From Scylla paramamosain (lineage: Eukaryota; Arthropoda; Malacostraca; Decapoda; Portunidae): DNA of 64,000 nucleotides. A program made the translations under genes and the position numbers. Of this stretch, positions 1 to 10,620 are shown piece by piece. Position 1 is the stretch's first letter. Every line of letters starts with the position of its first letter. The notes under the pieces are model-generated. The model saw only the letters and a program-made list of their open reading frames with translations, had not been told where the DNA came from and did no database searches. The DNA is taken from assembly GCF_035594125.1 (NCBI RefSeq), contig NW_026973669.1:831001-895000 (forward strand). Reading direction: 5' to 3'.

Positions 1-1333
1 TTCTTTTTTTTTTTTAATCTGTCCTCAACAGGAATATTCTTAAACATCTATCACTTCACAACCTTCTATCTGATCGCCAGTATGGGTTCCGTCAAGGCCG
101 CTCTACAGGTGATCTTCTGGCTTTCCTTACTGAGTCTTGGTCATCCTCTTTTAAAGATTTTGGTGAAACTTTTGCTGTTCCTTTGGACATATCAAAAGCT
201 TTTGATAGAGTCTGCCACAAAGCTTTGATTTCCAAACTACTCTCCTACAGCTTATATCCTTCTCTCTGTAACTTCATCTCAAGTTTCCTTTCTGACCGTT
301 CTATTGCTGCTGTGGTAGACGATCACTGTTCTTCGCCTAAATCTATTAACAGTGGTGTTCCTCAGGGTTCTGTCCTGTCACCCACTCTCTTCTTATTATT
401 CATTAATGATCTTCTAAACCAAACTTCTTGTCCTATCCACTCCTACTCTGATGATACCACCCTGCACTTTTCCACGCCTTTTCATAGACGTCCAACCCTT
501 CAGGAGGTAAACATTTCACGCAGAGAAGCCACAGAACGCTTGACTTCTGATCTTTCTAAAATTTCTGATTGGGGCAGAGCAAATTTGGTATTGTTCAATG
601 CCTCAAAAACTCAATTCCTCCATCTATCAACTCGACACAACCTTCCAGACAACTATCCCCTCTTCTTCAATGACACTCAACTGTTCCTCTCTTTTACACT
701 GAATATCCTCGGTCTGTCCTTTACTCGTACTTATAATCTGAACTGGAAACTTCACATCTCATCTCTAGCTAAAACAGCTTCTATGAAATTAGGTGTTCTG
801 AGACGTCTCTGCCAGTTTTTCTCACTCCCCCAGCTGCTAACTCTGTACAAGGGCCTTATCCGTCCATGTATGGAGTATGCTTCACATGTCTGGGTGTTCC
901 ACTCATACTACTCTTCTAGACAGGGTGGAATCAAAAGCTTTTCGACTCATCAACTCCTCTCCTCTAACTGACTGTCTTCAGACTCTCTCTCACCGCCGTA
1001 GTGTTGCATCTCTAGCTGTCTTCTACCGCTATTTTTCATGGCCTCGCTGCACAAGACTTTCTTCTTTCTCTCCCCTATTCTGTCCACCAACGCAAGAGTT
1101 AACCAGTATTCTCAATCATTCATCCCTTTCTCTGGTAAACTCTGGAACTCCCTGCCTGCTTCTGTATTTCCTCCTTCCTATGATTTGAATTCCTTCAAGA
1201 GGGAGGTTTCAACACACTTATCGTTCAATTTTTGACTACCGCTTTGACCCTTTTATGGGACTGGCATTTCAGTGGGCATTTTTTTATTGGATTTTTGTTG
1301 CCCTTGGCCAGCGTCCTTCCTACATAAAAAAAA
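1..1333 (+). mobile_element. LINE-A copy 1, 5'-truncated RT fragment
   Basis: This is the 3' half of an APE-type non-LTR retrotransposon that recurs through the window. Translation from about 25 to 971 gives RT fingers, motif A (LDISKAFDRV-like), motif B (SGVPQGSVLSPTLF), motif C as YSDD and a thumb region. After about 880 the frame breaks: a G-run before the Trp-Val region is shortened, and about 60 bp present in the better copy at 13785 are missing near 1035. The conserved C-terminal tail (LWNSLPASVFPPSYDLNSF) ends at a stop near 1235. A conserved 3' UTR then runs to a short A-run near 1330. The window edge cuts or abuts its 5' side. It is a dead copy; clade (Jockey/CR1-like) is inferred. 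Confidence 0.85.
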
Positions 1334-1738
1334 GTATATAATTGTTAAACTAATATGAGTGAAGTAGTAGTAGTAGTAGTAATACGAGAAGAAAAGAAGA
1401 TATAGAAGAAGAAAAGAGAAAAATGGAAGAAGAAGAAAAGAAAAAAACAACCCATTAGAAATAAGAAAAGAAAATATATGTTGAAAGGCAATAAAAAGAA
1501 ACAAGGAATAATTGAACTTGTGTGAATCGGTTAAAGAAAAAAAATACACATAATTATTGAAAGACAATGAAAAGAAATATAACAAAAAAAACGCCAACTA
1601 AAATAGTTTGAATGTACAGAAGATGGAGCAGGAGAGAAAGGGAAGGAGAAAAGAAAGAAAGGAAGGGAGGAAGGAAAGAGGGAGGGAAGAAAGAAGGGAA
1701 TAGGAAGGCAAAAATGTACAGGAGACAAATAGAGTTGC

Positions 1739-1740
<2 letters not shown>
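1334..1740. other. Purine-rich unique DNA, no gene seen
   Basis: A/G-rich sequence with a short (TAG)n near 1366-1381 and many GAAGAA and GGAAGG runs. The open frames here are low-complexity translations on both strands. No coding or transposon signal was recognised. Confidence 0.6.
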
Positions 1741-1789
<49 letters not shown>

Positions 1790-2043
1790 TCTGAAGCAAG
1801 TGTGGATGTGAAGCAAGATAAGTATAGAGTTGTGAGAGGGAGTTGATGGAGGGAAGGAGGAAGGAAGGGAGGGAAGAAGGAGGGAGGGTGGAAGGGAAGG
1901 AACGTCAAACCAGTAATCATGTTTCTGTATCAATATTGGTGCTGGCGAGAGGGAAGGAGGGAGGGAGGGAAAGGGGTGAAGGGAGGGGTAGGGAAGGAAG
2001 GGAAAGGGGATGTGGAAGGAAGGAGCAGGAAGAAAAGAGTAAT

Positions 2044-2140
<97 letters not shown>

Positions 2141-2553
2141 ACTACTTTTTTGTGTTTGTTCAACCTTTTTAACTTTATTAGGCCTAATGGAATTCCTGTT
2201 TATGGGTCCCTCATTTTTTCTTCTCTTTCTTCTTTTTTCTCTCGCTTTCTGTTCGTTCCCGAGGCCTACATATATTTTCTTCGTGAATTTTGCGCCTCTT
2301 TAGAAAAAAAATTCGTGTGTGTGTGTGTGTGTGTGTGCTCGAGCCTACCTTACTCATACCAGCCGGTCCTAATTAAGAACCACCTGCCACCAGCCGCCCT
2401 GTCGACCTATTCTTCGGGCCTTTTCATCACCTTTCATTGCGAGGGAAAGCTGCTAACTTTTTCATTTTCCCTGGACGGGTGATGGATCTGCTGGAGGGGA
2501 GGAGGGGTAGAAGATAGGAGAGGAGGTGTTAGGGTCAGAGAGGTCAGGTTGAG

Positions 2554-2630
<77 letters not shown>

Positions 2631-2724
2631 TTATATTTGCTTTCTTTCATTGTTCAGGTGACAGAGTGTACGTTTTACCTGAGAACAATGGTGGTTAATG
2701 TTTTTTTATTATCCCCGCCCATCC

Positions 2725-2766
<42 letters not shown>

Positions 2767-2826
2767 CAAGTAAACATTCAAAATAGTTTTTTTCTTTCTT
2801 TTATCGTACATTTGGTGTTTAAGATG

Positions 2827-2904
<78 letters not shown>

Positions 2905-2905
2905 T
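1741..2905. repeat. Cluster of (GA)n/(CT)n microsatellites
   Basis: Five dinucleotide arrays lie in 1.2 kb: (GA)n at about 1742-1788, 2046-2138 and 2554-2627, and (CT)n at about 2730-2764 and 2836-2901. A (GT)n lies near 2317-2337. The spacers are purine-rich or unique and show no gene. Each array gives spurious Arg-Glu or Ser-Leu open frames on both strands. Confidence 0.95.
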
Positions 2906-3203
2906 CCTTCCGGCGTCATCTCCCCGTTTCTATGGCAACAGTTCGCGTCTCCCCCAACCACCCCGCCCTTACCGGGAATGAAGGAATGGGGCACAGGTGT
3001 CAAGGGAGGGGGGTCAGGTGAAAGGAGCGGAGGGGAGACTGATGCTATGCCCTCCCTACACCTGTTGCTACCCCAAGTTGTGTGTTCCCCCGAGCTGTCT
3101 CCTCCCCTTGTGTGTGTGTGTGTGTGTGTGTGTGTGTCTTGTAACAATATTTTCTTCTTTTTGATATCATGATTTTCTTCTTGCTTATTATACACACTCT
3201 CGT

Positions 3204-3237
<34 letters not shown>

Positions 3238-3730
3238 CAACTATCATTCCATACACTATCCGTGTCTCTTACATCACTAAATCTACCAGCACACATTACT
3301 GCCACTGCTGCCACCATCGCCATCACCATCACCACCGCCAGTGTGTTTCAGTCTTCTTAGTTACGTCTCCCCGGCTACTCCTCCCACGACCACGTCTGTA
3401 CACAACACAACTGACATCCGCACTCTTTGTTGAGTGCAGCGCATACAGAGGGATGTAAGCAGCAGGGTTGCTGCATACCGGACATGCAAGCCTGTTTCAA
3501 TAATCAGGTACCTACAAATTATTACGCTAATTCATGTGATTGTTTACTTATCGCCGAATAACATCACCGGAAGCAGAACGCAAACATAATACGGTAATAT
3601 TGTTAATATTGGTAATATTGTCATACTTAATTTGTACCTGGTTTGTGCTTAAGAAATGTGATATTCTTTTTTTTTAATTAAAGAATTTATGCAAGAACAG
3701 ATGCTGTGAATATTAGAGAGATGTTTGATT
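2906..3730. other. Unique DNA with (TG)n and (CTA)n, no gene seen
   Basis: Contains (TG)n at about 3109-3136 and (CTA)n at about 3205-3236. From 3361 to 3730 the DNA is unique and AT-leaning, with no recognisable gene or repeat end. Confidence 0.6.
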
Positions 3731-3754
3731 ACATAAGATAATGAAACACCTTTT

Positions 3755-4465
3755 TGGGTTATAAACTAAAATAAAATCCTTCTTGGGTCAAAAACTGAAC
3801 GAAATCCTTTTTTAGGTCAATAACAACGAAATCCTTTTATAGGTCAATAACAACGAAATCCTTTCTTGGGTCAACAACAATAAAATCCTTTCTTGGGTCA
3901 ACAACAATAAAATCCTTTCTTGGGTCAATAACAACGAAATCCTTTCTTGGGTCAATAACAACGAAATCCTTTCTTGGGTCAATAACAACGAAATCCTTTC
4001 TTGGGTCAATAACAACGAAATCCTTTCTTGGGTCAACAACAATAAAATCCTTTCTTGGGTCAACAACAATAAAATCCTTTCTTGGGTCAACAACAATAAA
4101 ATCCTTTCTTGGGTCAACAACAATAAAATCCTTTCTTGGGTCAACAACAATAAAATCCTTTCTTGGGTCAACAACAATAAAATCCTTTCTTGGGTCAACA
4201 ACAATAAAATCCTTTCTTGGGTCAACAACAATAAAATCCTTTCTTGGGTCAACAACAATGAAATCCTTTCTTGGGTCAATAACAACGAAAGCCTTTCTTG
4301 GGTCATCAACACGAAATCTTTTCTTGGGTCAATGACAATGAAATCCTTTTTAGGTCAACAACAACGAAATCCTTTCTTTTGGTCAATAACAACGAAATCC
4401 CTTCTTGGGTCTTAAACGGAACGAAAATCCCTCCTTGGGTCAATAACTGAACATAATCCCTCCTT
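3755..4465. repeat. 27-bp minisatellite, about 26 units
   Basis: The tandem unit includes AAATCCTTTCTTGGGTCAA followed by an ACAACAAT or TAACAACG variant. The core (about 3850-4300) is nearly perfect and the edges are degenerate. Because 27 is a multiple of three, the minus strand reads openly for 166 codons as a nonapeptide repeat (LLTQERILL). No start context, flanking domain or unique protein part was found, so translation is not claimed. There are no spacers, so it is not a CRISPR array. Confidence 0.95.
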
Positions 4466-4504
4466 GGGTCATGGAGTGTCCTGCAGGGCTCCGGCCACTA
4501 TTTC

Positions 4505-4770
4505 CTTCTCTCACACTGGGGGCAGCCTAGCAAGCGGCGCGCTTTCTCTTGGCCGGCCGCCTCGCCGGTGTCCCGGGGGCAGCCTAGCAGGGGAACCGCT
4601 TTCCCCTGCGGCCGCCTCGCCTGTGTCCGTCACATCCCACACTGGAGGCAGCCTAGCAGGGGAACCGCTTTCCCCTGCCGGCCGCCTCGCCTGTGTCCGT
4701 CACATCCAACACTTGGGGCAGCCTAGCAGGGGGAGCGTCCTCCCCCTGCCGGCCGCCTCGCCGGTGTTCT
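4505..4770. repeat. GC-rich ~70-bp tandem repeat, four units
   Basis: Units start at GCAGCCTAGCA near 4522, 4579, 4648 and 4718, with spacings of 57, 69 and 70 bp. Each carries a short hairpin (AGGGGAACCGCTTTCCCCT in two units) followed by CGGCCGCCTCGCC. The GC content contrasts sharply with the AT-rich minisatellite immediately to the left. It lies directly downstream of the minus-strand frame at 4769-5128. Confidence 0.85.
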
Positions 4771-5128
4771 ACAGCCCTACAGTGACAATCTCCTTGTCGC
4801 CCTCCCACGCTGGGAGGTCGCCGCCCAGAGGGGAGATCATGTGGGCGCTCTGCGCGCCAGTGTCCTGTGGACCCACAGTCACTATTTCCTTCTCCTTGGC
4901 GGGAGAAGGAGGGCCCACAGTCACAATCTCTCTCTCCCTGACGGGAGGAGGAGGGTCTTCCTCGTCCCTCCTCTTCCTTGCCAGGGAGGCCTTCTTCCTG
5001 GCGTCGGCAAACCGCCGTGCCTGGTCTCGGCTCCACCGGGCGTACGCGGCCCTGGTGGAAGCCACCCGCAGCTGTTGTTCGGTCAGCTGCGGTTCGTCAT
5101 ACACGAATCGGAGTCCAAACAAAACCAT
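4769..5128 (-). CDS. Unrecognised 119-residue ORF with EIVTVGP repeats
   Basis: A GC-rich open frame of uncertain status. The N-terminal half is basic and probably helical (RVASTRAAYARWSRDQARR, then ARKKASLARKRR). The C-terminal half repeats REREIVTVGP, KEKEIVTVGP and DKEIVTVGL at intervals of about 16-30 residues before the stop. The + strand is also open in places, as expected for GC-rich DNA, so the frame alone is weak evidence. The heptad-like helix and internal peptide repeats make it more than random. It could be an exon of an unannotated gene, part of a mobile-element ORF, or a translated repeat. No family is recognised. Confidence 0.3.
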   Translation of the reverse strand: MVLFGLRFVYDEPQLTEQQLRVASTRAAYARWSRDQARRFADARKKASLARKRRDEEDPPPPVREREIVTVGPPSPAKEKEIVTVGPQDTGAQSAHMISPLGGDLPAWEGDKEIVTVGL

Positions 5129-5289
5129 TTTTGTTTCCGATTCAATATTTTAATCCTGTCAAGGCGGGCGAGTGTCGGGGGGCGGCGAATGGAGATGTCG
5201 ACAAAAGGGCAAGTTTGTGAAGGCGGGAAGTGAAGTAAAGACAATTTACAACAACGCAACAGCATCAAATACATTTATAATGATATTAT

Positions 5290-5353
5290 TAATAGTAATA
5301 ATAATAGTAATAATGATAATAATAATAATAATAATAATGATAATAATAATAAC

Positions 5354-5400
<47 letters not shown>

Positions 5401-5504
5401 CAACAACAATAAGACATCACTACTCTTATGATGCCGACAAATCATCACTTATCTGAATGTTCCCACCAAGGCTCTACTGAGACCAGCCTAACACTGTCTT
5501 TGTC

Positions 5505-5560
<56 letters not shown>
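5290..5560. repeat. (TAA)n and (GA)n microsatellites
   Basis: Imperfect (TAA)n at about 5283-5415 is followed by (GA)n at about 5506-5560. No gene lies between them. Confidence 0.95.
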
Positions 5561-5563
<3 letters not shown>

Positions 5564-6695
5564 CTGTTCATACAATGTCTGTTTGTCAGTGTCATTTCTT
5601 TTAATACCATATTTTTTCTTCCTCGTCACTACTCATCACACCTCCATCACCACCATCATTCATCGCTATATGTTTTTTCTTCTTATCCTGCCACCATCAT
5701 TAGAACAAAGACACCATCATTCAAACAAAGACAACTGCACCTCTTCCACCACCATCACTCGCCACCAATCACCACTATATAGATTTTTCCTATGGTGCCA
5801 CTTTCATTACAACAAATAACACCACGTTTCCTTCATCACCACTCATTGTCACCACCACCACCATCACTACTCTCCACGGCTCCAGGCAATCGTCATTTGC
5901 CATCACCGTCACCACTACATCTCTCACTCAGCCACCATGCAGCACTTCATCTTTCACTATCATCACTACACATTTCCAATCCACAACCACCAGCACCACA
6001 CCACACAAGAAGAGGACTGTTTGGTGTGGCACAGGTCAGCCCCACTACCGCAGCCACCACCATTACCACCTCGGGAACCATAAAGTCCTCCCCGCCCAGT
6101 GTATAGTTAAGGCCATTCATAGTGCAGTTGTTCCTCGAAAACACTGCCATTGTTATGAAAGGTTGTGACTGTTCTTTCATTTCCTTCCCCCGTTTTTCAT
6201 TGTATTATATCTCAACTTTTTTTTTTTTACTCTCTTTCTCTCTCTCTTTCTTGATCTCTTTCTCTCTTTCCCTCCTCTCTCCGTCCTCTTCCTCCTTCTC
6301 CAGTTTGGTTATTTTTTTCGTTTTTTTTCTGGTTTCATATCTCAACTTTTTATCTTTTATCCTTATTCTGTGTCTGCGTTTATCTTTTTTTCGTATTTCC
6401 GTGTTTTCTCTCTTCTTCCTTTTGGTTCTCCGTTTTTTGTTTTGTTTTATTTCATATTTCAACGTTCTTCCATCTCCTTCCTTTCTTCATTTTTCTCCTC
6501 CGTTTTCCTAAATCATATATCTTGTCTTTCTTCTTTTCTTTCCTTCCATATTTTTCTCTTTTCATAATTCAACGTTCTCCCTCCCTGTTTCCCCTTTCTT
6601 CTTATGTGTATTTCTTTTTCTCTTTTTCTCTTTTTTGTTTCCTTTTCATTCATATTTCAACATTTCCTTCTTCTTCTTCTTCTTCGTCTTGTTGT

Positions 6696-6771
<76 letters not shown>

Positions 6772-6840
6772 CTTTTTTTTCTTCTTCTCCCTCTTCTCCT
6801 CTCTCTCCTCCTTCTGCTATGCTGTCCTGTCTCTCTTCCC
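5561..6840. other. CAC/CAT-rich and pyrimidine-rich DNA with (TTG)n
   Basis: About 5630-6075 is rich in imperfect CAC/CAT/ACC triplets. About 6180-6680 is T/C-rich with repeated TTTCTT motifs. (TTG)n with one CGT interruption spans about 6690-6771. Open frames here reflect base composition; no gene is supported. Confidence 0.7.
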
Positions 6841-6935
6841 TGTAGCTAGTTAGAAGTAGTTACCAAACAGCCTTGCAAGGATCAAAAGGTCTGTTGCTGT
6901 TTGGCTTTCCTTTGTATTCCTTTGTATTCCTTTGT
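6841..6935 (+). repeat. Interspersed repeat R1, copy 1
   Basis: About 95 bp containing TAGCTAGTTAGAAGTAGTTA, then CAAACAGCCTTGCAAG, AGGTCTGTTGCTGTTTGG and repeats of ATTCCTTTGT. The same sequence, in inverted orientation and with a few substitutions, occurs at 52035-52137. Two copies in one window indicate an interspersed repeat, perhaps the end of an unidentified element. No terminal repeats or target duplication were identified. Confidence 0.75.
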
Positions 6936-7555
6936 CTTCTCCCTCCTCCTCCTCCTCCTCGTCTCTCGTCGTGAGCGTGAAAGTGTCGTCAGGAGAGGCG
7001 AAGGGGCGGCTCGTGTCTGGTTTGGTTTCTCCTGGGTGGGCGGCTTACACGTGACACAAAGGCCAGGCAGCAGCGTCCGCCCTCCCATTCAGCAGGATAA
7101 TCACACTATGAGGAGGGAGAGTCCGAATAGAGAGAGAGAGGGAGAGAGGGAGAGGTAGTACGTACATTTCTCCTTCCTGTTGATGTCATTCGCTTCTTTT
7201 ATGCATTCAGATTATAGAGCCATTGAGCCGCTGCGGGAGGCGGAAGGGAGGTGTCGTCGACGGCTGCTGGCGGCACTACAAAGGCTATTGTTAATTGGGT
7301 GTTACAGCTAATTGTGGCGCAGATGTGCTGGGGCGGCCGTGCGCGGGGCTTGCGTGTGGCGGGGCGGGGCAGCAGGGATGAGTGATGGGCCTGCGTGCTG
7401 TGGGGAAGCGAGGAGGTGGTGGTGGTGATGGTGAGGGACGATGTAGTTGTATTGTTATTGGTGGTGAAAAGGGTGAGGGTGGTGGTGATGGTGGTGTTGG
7501 TGTTGCAAGGAAGGTGTATCTTTGGGAGTACTTTGGATCTAAGGGGAGTGGCGTC
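6936..7555. other. GC-richer unique DNA, no gene seen
   Basis: Relatively GC-rich, with CpG-containing stretches near 6960-7080 and 7215-7375 and a GGT/GTG-rich run near 7410-7510. It also contains TAATTG-type motifs near 7290-7312. It could be regulatory, but nothing specific is supported. Confidence 0.4.
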
Positions 7556-7578
7556 TTTGTGTGTGTGTGTGTGTGTGT

Positions 7579-7617
<39 letters not shown>
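7556..7617. repeat. (GT)n plus (TAA)n; the latter is the LINE-K 3' tail
   Basis: (GT)n at about 7557-7579 abuts (TAA)n at about 7580-7617. On the minus strand the (TTA)n directly follows the LINE-K 3' UTR and a polyadenylation-type AATAAA (complement of 7623-7628). It is best read as the simple-repeat tail of that retrotransposon. Confidence 0.8.
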
Positions 7618-7619
<2 letters not shown>

Positions 7620-8572
7620 CGGTTTATTATTTAGGCAGTTGACAAACTGAAAATGTACATAGGGGATGGGGAAAAACTTAACATTAATCCTAAAGGTAAG
7701 CCTAATCTAGGAGGGAAATACTAGTGATTGATGGCTCGCACCATGGTGGGAATCGCGCTGAGTCTGTACCGGTCCGTGCGCGGCGCCTTCAGGGGCGTTA
7801 TTTTGTTGTGGTGTCTGGTGGTGTCACGGACAGGGCGAGGCGCGTCGGGCGGCAGCATGTTTCTGAGACGCGGATGATGCATTAGTCCCCTCCCAAACTT
7901 CTCCAGAGCCTCTCGGTGCCTGGTGGATATTCTGGACAGACTCAGGGTGGTCAGGGCTTCTTCATAGGTGGTGTATGCAGGGCCAAGGATGACCCTGCAC
8001 GCCCTTTTCTGCACACTCTCCAACTGTAGCTGTTGAGTGTGTGTGAGGGAGGAGGACCACGCTGGGGAGGCGTACATGAGTTTGGGGAGGATGAAGGTAA
8101 GGTACACCCCCCTTAACTCATCTGTCGGCGTCCCCAGCGACCTGAGTCTGCGCAGCATGTACAGCCTGTAGGTAGCTGATCTCACGGTGCTGGCGACATG
8201 CTGCTTCCAGGTCAGCTGGTCGTCCACCGTGACTCCGAGAAGCTTGGCACATTGGACCACCTGGAGGGGGTGAGGGCCCACTGTGAGCCGGGGAGGGGGC
8301 ACTGGTACAGAGGAGGTACAGAAATGCATCACCACAGTTTTGCTGTGGTTGATGGTCATCCTGCTCTCCTCTGTCCACGTCTGCAGTCGCTCCAGAATTG
8401 CTTGCAGTGGCGAGTAGTCCGGGTTCTTGGTGGAAACTGGGACGCCCACGGTGCAGTCGTCCACATACTTCCAGCGATGGGGGGTGTCGGTGAGGGCGTC
8501 GTTGATGAGGAGGAGGAAGCATAGAGGACCCATCTTGGTCCCCTGGGGGACTCCACATGTCAGCTGTTGGAA

Positions 8573-8578
<6 letters not shown>
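7579..8578 (-). mobile_element. LINE-K, 5'-truncated non-LTR retrotransposon
   Basis: The copy runs right to left. It is cut at its 5' side by a (GT)n tract at about 8575-8603, which falls just before RT motif B (CGVPQGTKMGPLCFLLLINDA). Motif C follows as KYVDD, then the thumb and a C-terminal region ending at a stop near 7721. After that come a short AT-rich 3' UTR and a (TTA)n tail. The remaining frame is uninterrupted for over 280 codons, unlike the LINE-A copies, which suggests a younger insertion. The KYVDD motif and GTKMGP variant separate it from the other LINE families here; clade not assigned. Confidence 0.85.
7721..8533 (-). CDS. LINE-K reverse transcriptase, C-terminal part
   Basis: A 270-residue open frame. 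It reads continuously upstream to about 8575 without a start, so the methionine at 8533 is internal to RT motif B and not a true start. It contains MGPLCFLLLINDA, KYVDDCTVGV (catalytic Asp pair), a TINHSKTVVM-like segment (motif D), LLGVTVDDQLTWKQHV (motif E/thumb) and RLYMLRRLRSLGTPTDELR. The endonuclease and RT fingers are missing because of truncation, so the product would be inactive. There are no stops or frameshifts within it. Confidence 0.8.
   Translation of the reverse strand: MGPLCFLLLINDALTDTPHRWKYVDDCTVGVPVSTKNPDYSPLQAILERLQTWTEESRMTINHSKTVVMHFCTSSVPVPPPRLTVGPHPLQVVQCAKLLGVTVDDQLTWKQHVASTVRSATYRLYMLRRLRSLGTPTDELRGVYLTFILPKLMYASPAWSSSLTHTQQLQLESVQKRACRVILGPAYTTYEEALTTLSLSRISTRHREALEKFGRGLMHHPRLRNMLPPDAPRPVRDTTRHHNKITPLKAPRTDRYRLSAIPTMVRAINH

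Positions 8579-8603
<25 letters not shown>
8575..8603. repeat. (GT)n microsatellite at LINE-K 5' junction
   Basis: Pure (TG)n tract immediately upstream, in the element's sense, of the LINE-K truncation point. Confidence 0.95.
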
Positions 8604-8605
<2 letters not shown>

Positions 8606-8658
8606 GTGGGAATGTGGTGTTGGTAGTGCTATGTGTAGTGGAGAGGAGACTAATTATT

Positions 8659-8925
8659 TGTTTTGGTTACGTTAGGTTAGGTTATGTTAGGTTAGTTTAG
8701 GTTAGGTTAGTTTAGGTTAGGTTATGTTAGGTTAGGTTAGTTTAGGTTAGGTTAGGTTAGTTTAGGTTAGGTTAGGTTAGGTTAGGTTAGTTTAGGTTAG
8801 TTTAGGTTGGTTAGTTTAGTTTAGTTTAGTTTAGTTTAGTTTAGTTTAGTTTAGTTTAGTTTAGTTTAGTTTAGTTTAGTTTAGTTTAGTTTAGTTTAGG
8901 TTAGGTTAGGTTAGGTTAGGTTGGT
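8659..8925 (+). repeat. Interstitial TTAGG/TTTAG telomere-like array
   Basis: About 265 bp of five-base repeats. The flanks are mainly GGTTA (= TTAGG, the arthropod telomere unit) with some TTATG and TTTAG variants. The middle, about 8815-8895, is a nearly pure TTTAG block. It lies between the LINE-K junction and unique sequence, so it is interstitial. Shorter TTAGG runs recur near 57596, 57890 (CCTAA) and 60161. Confidence 0.9.
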
Positions 8926-9192
8926 GACTGAAGGAGTGGTTGTGGTGGGAATTGTGAGAGAAGCGAGTGTGTGATGGTGTGGTAATGTGGCGGTGAAAGG
9001 CGTGCATAGGGCGTGGCATGATTTTTATAGTTGGGGTGTGACATGGCGTGTGCAGGTCACAAGGTGTGGTGGTGATAGTGGAGATGGCGGAGTGGTAATA
9101 GTGATGTAGTGGTATTGGTAGTGGTGGTGATGATGATGGAAAAGTGGTGAAGGAAGAATGATGAAAATAGAGAGGGAACAGTGAAGGGGAGC

Positions 9193-9261
<69 letters not shown>

Positions 9262-9700
9262 CATACAGGGAAAGACAATATAGGAAAGCATTCTGTGTGA
9301 TGTAGGCACGTGAATCCATCTTCAGCAGTAGTGACGAGATACAAAGGCTAGGTGACGGTGGGGGCGTGTGGAGGCGTGTGGAGGCGCGTGGCAGCCCCAT
9401 ACTCGCGCCCATTCCCGTGACAAGCAGGCCGGGGATGGGGACGTTTACAAAGTGGTGCGGGAGGGCGACGCCGCACTTACTGCTTGGTGAGCGTCGCAAT
9501 GGCAAACCTGGCAAACCTGGCGTCTCTATTAGCACACACCACCCTCCCGGATATCACACCTGACTAATAACACACTCCCGTCCTCCTTAAATCACTGGTG
9601 GCGTGAACGGACCCAATAAAATTCTCGCCAGAAGGGAATTTCATACTCCCATTACCTTAAATTACAATGAAGAGCACCACTAAAACTTAATAGTGCGTTA
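8926..9700. other. Unique DNA with a (GA)n tract
   Basis: GT-rich unique sequence, (GA)n at about 9197-9259, then GC-richer unique sequence to about 9570. No supported gene. Confidence 0.6.
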
Positions 9701-9754
9701 TTGTCACACTATATTATAAGCAGCATGACGCGGAGTCACTACCCGCGTGTACTG

Positions 9755-9983
9755 CACCCCGCCCAGCCCAGCCCAGCCCAGCCCAGCCCTGCCCTGCCCT
9801 CACCGACCTTCCCCGACCCTCCCTCACGCTCACACTTTCCGGATGCAGGTGTCCAGGGCGGTGGAAGGCGGAGCTTGTTACTGCCTCGTTCTTTGTATGC
9901 AGGAGGAGGAGGAGGAGGAGGAGGATTAAGGAGGAATACGAGGAAGGAAGAAAAGGCTGGAGGTGGATGTGTGTGTGTGTGTC

Positions 9984-10030
<47 letters not shown>

Positions 10031-10457
10031 GAATATGAAAGGAAGGGAAGGAGATAAAATGGAGGTAAAAAGGACGAAAATGAACAGGGGGAACGAACAG
10101 AAGGAATAAGAAGAGAAGAGAAGTGAGGGGAAAGCCAAAGAGAAGGACTACATAGAAGAACAGAACAAGTGAAGAAGGAAGTAAAGAAACACAAGAACTC
10201 ACACACAAAGTTAAGAAAATGGAGGAGGAGGAGGGGAAGAAAGAGGCGAGGAGACAAAATAGAAGCTGAAAGAAGGAATCAGGGAAGGAAGTGAAGCAGC
10301 GCAAGAAGGAAGGGGAGAGAGAAAGGGGAAGGGGAGGAAACGTGCAGAGGAGTGGAGAGAAAGGGTGAAAGGCGAAAGTGGGAGATAATGACGAAAAAAA
10401 CTCGCACGATAATGATGATTAGAAACACTTAAAAGACACCTGAGGACTTGCAACCCC

Positions 10458-10513
<56 letters not shown>

Positions 10514-10552
10514 AATATACCAGATTTTGTGAGTAAAATTGAGGAAATCAGG

Positions 10553-10619
<67 letters not shown>

Positions 10620-10620
10620 G
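9755..10620. repeat. CCCAG, GGA, GA and CT simple repeats
   Basis: (CCCAG/CCCTG)n at about 9762-9800, (GGA)n at about 9901-9927, (GT)n near 9968-9981, and (GA)n at about 9986-10026 and 10460-10511. (CT)n follows at about 10556-10617. The opposed (GA)n and (CT)n blocks 45 bp apart could form a hairpin. The purine-rich spacer 10030-10400 holds no recognisable gene. Confidence 0.9.

Noticed and set aside
1554..2172. Long Ser-Leu and Arg-Glu open frames on both strands
   Set aside because: They are translations of (CT)n/(GA)n microsatellites. The same applies to Ile-Tyr, Val-Cys, Thr-His and poly-Val/Leu/Asn frames elsewhere.
3755..4465. CRISPR-like array
   Set aside because: Units are directly adjacent with no unique spacers; it is a minisatellite in a eukaryotic genome. 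The 32-bp array at 44681-44936 was rejected for the same reason.
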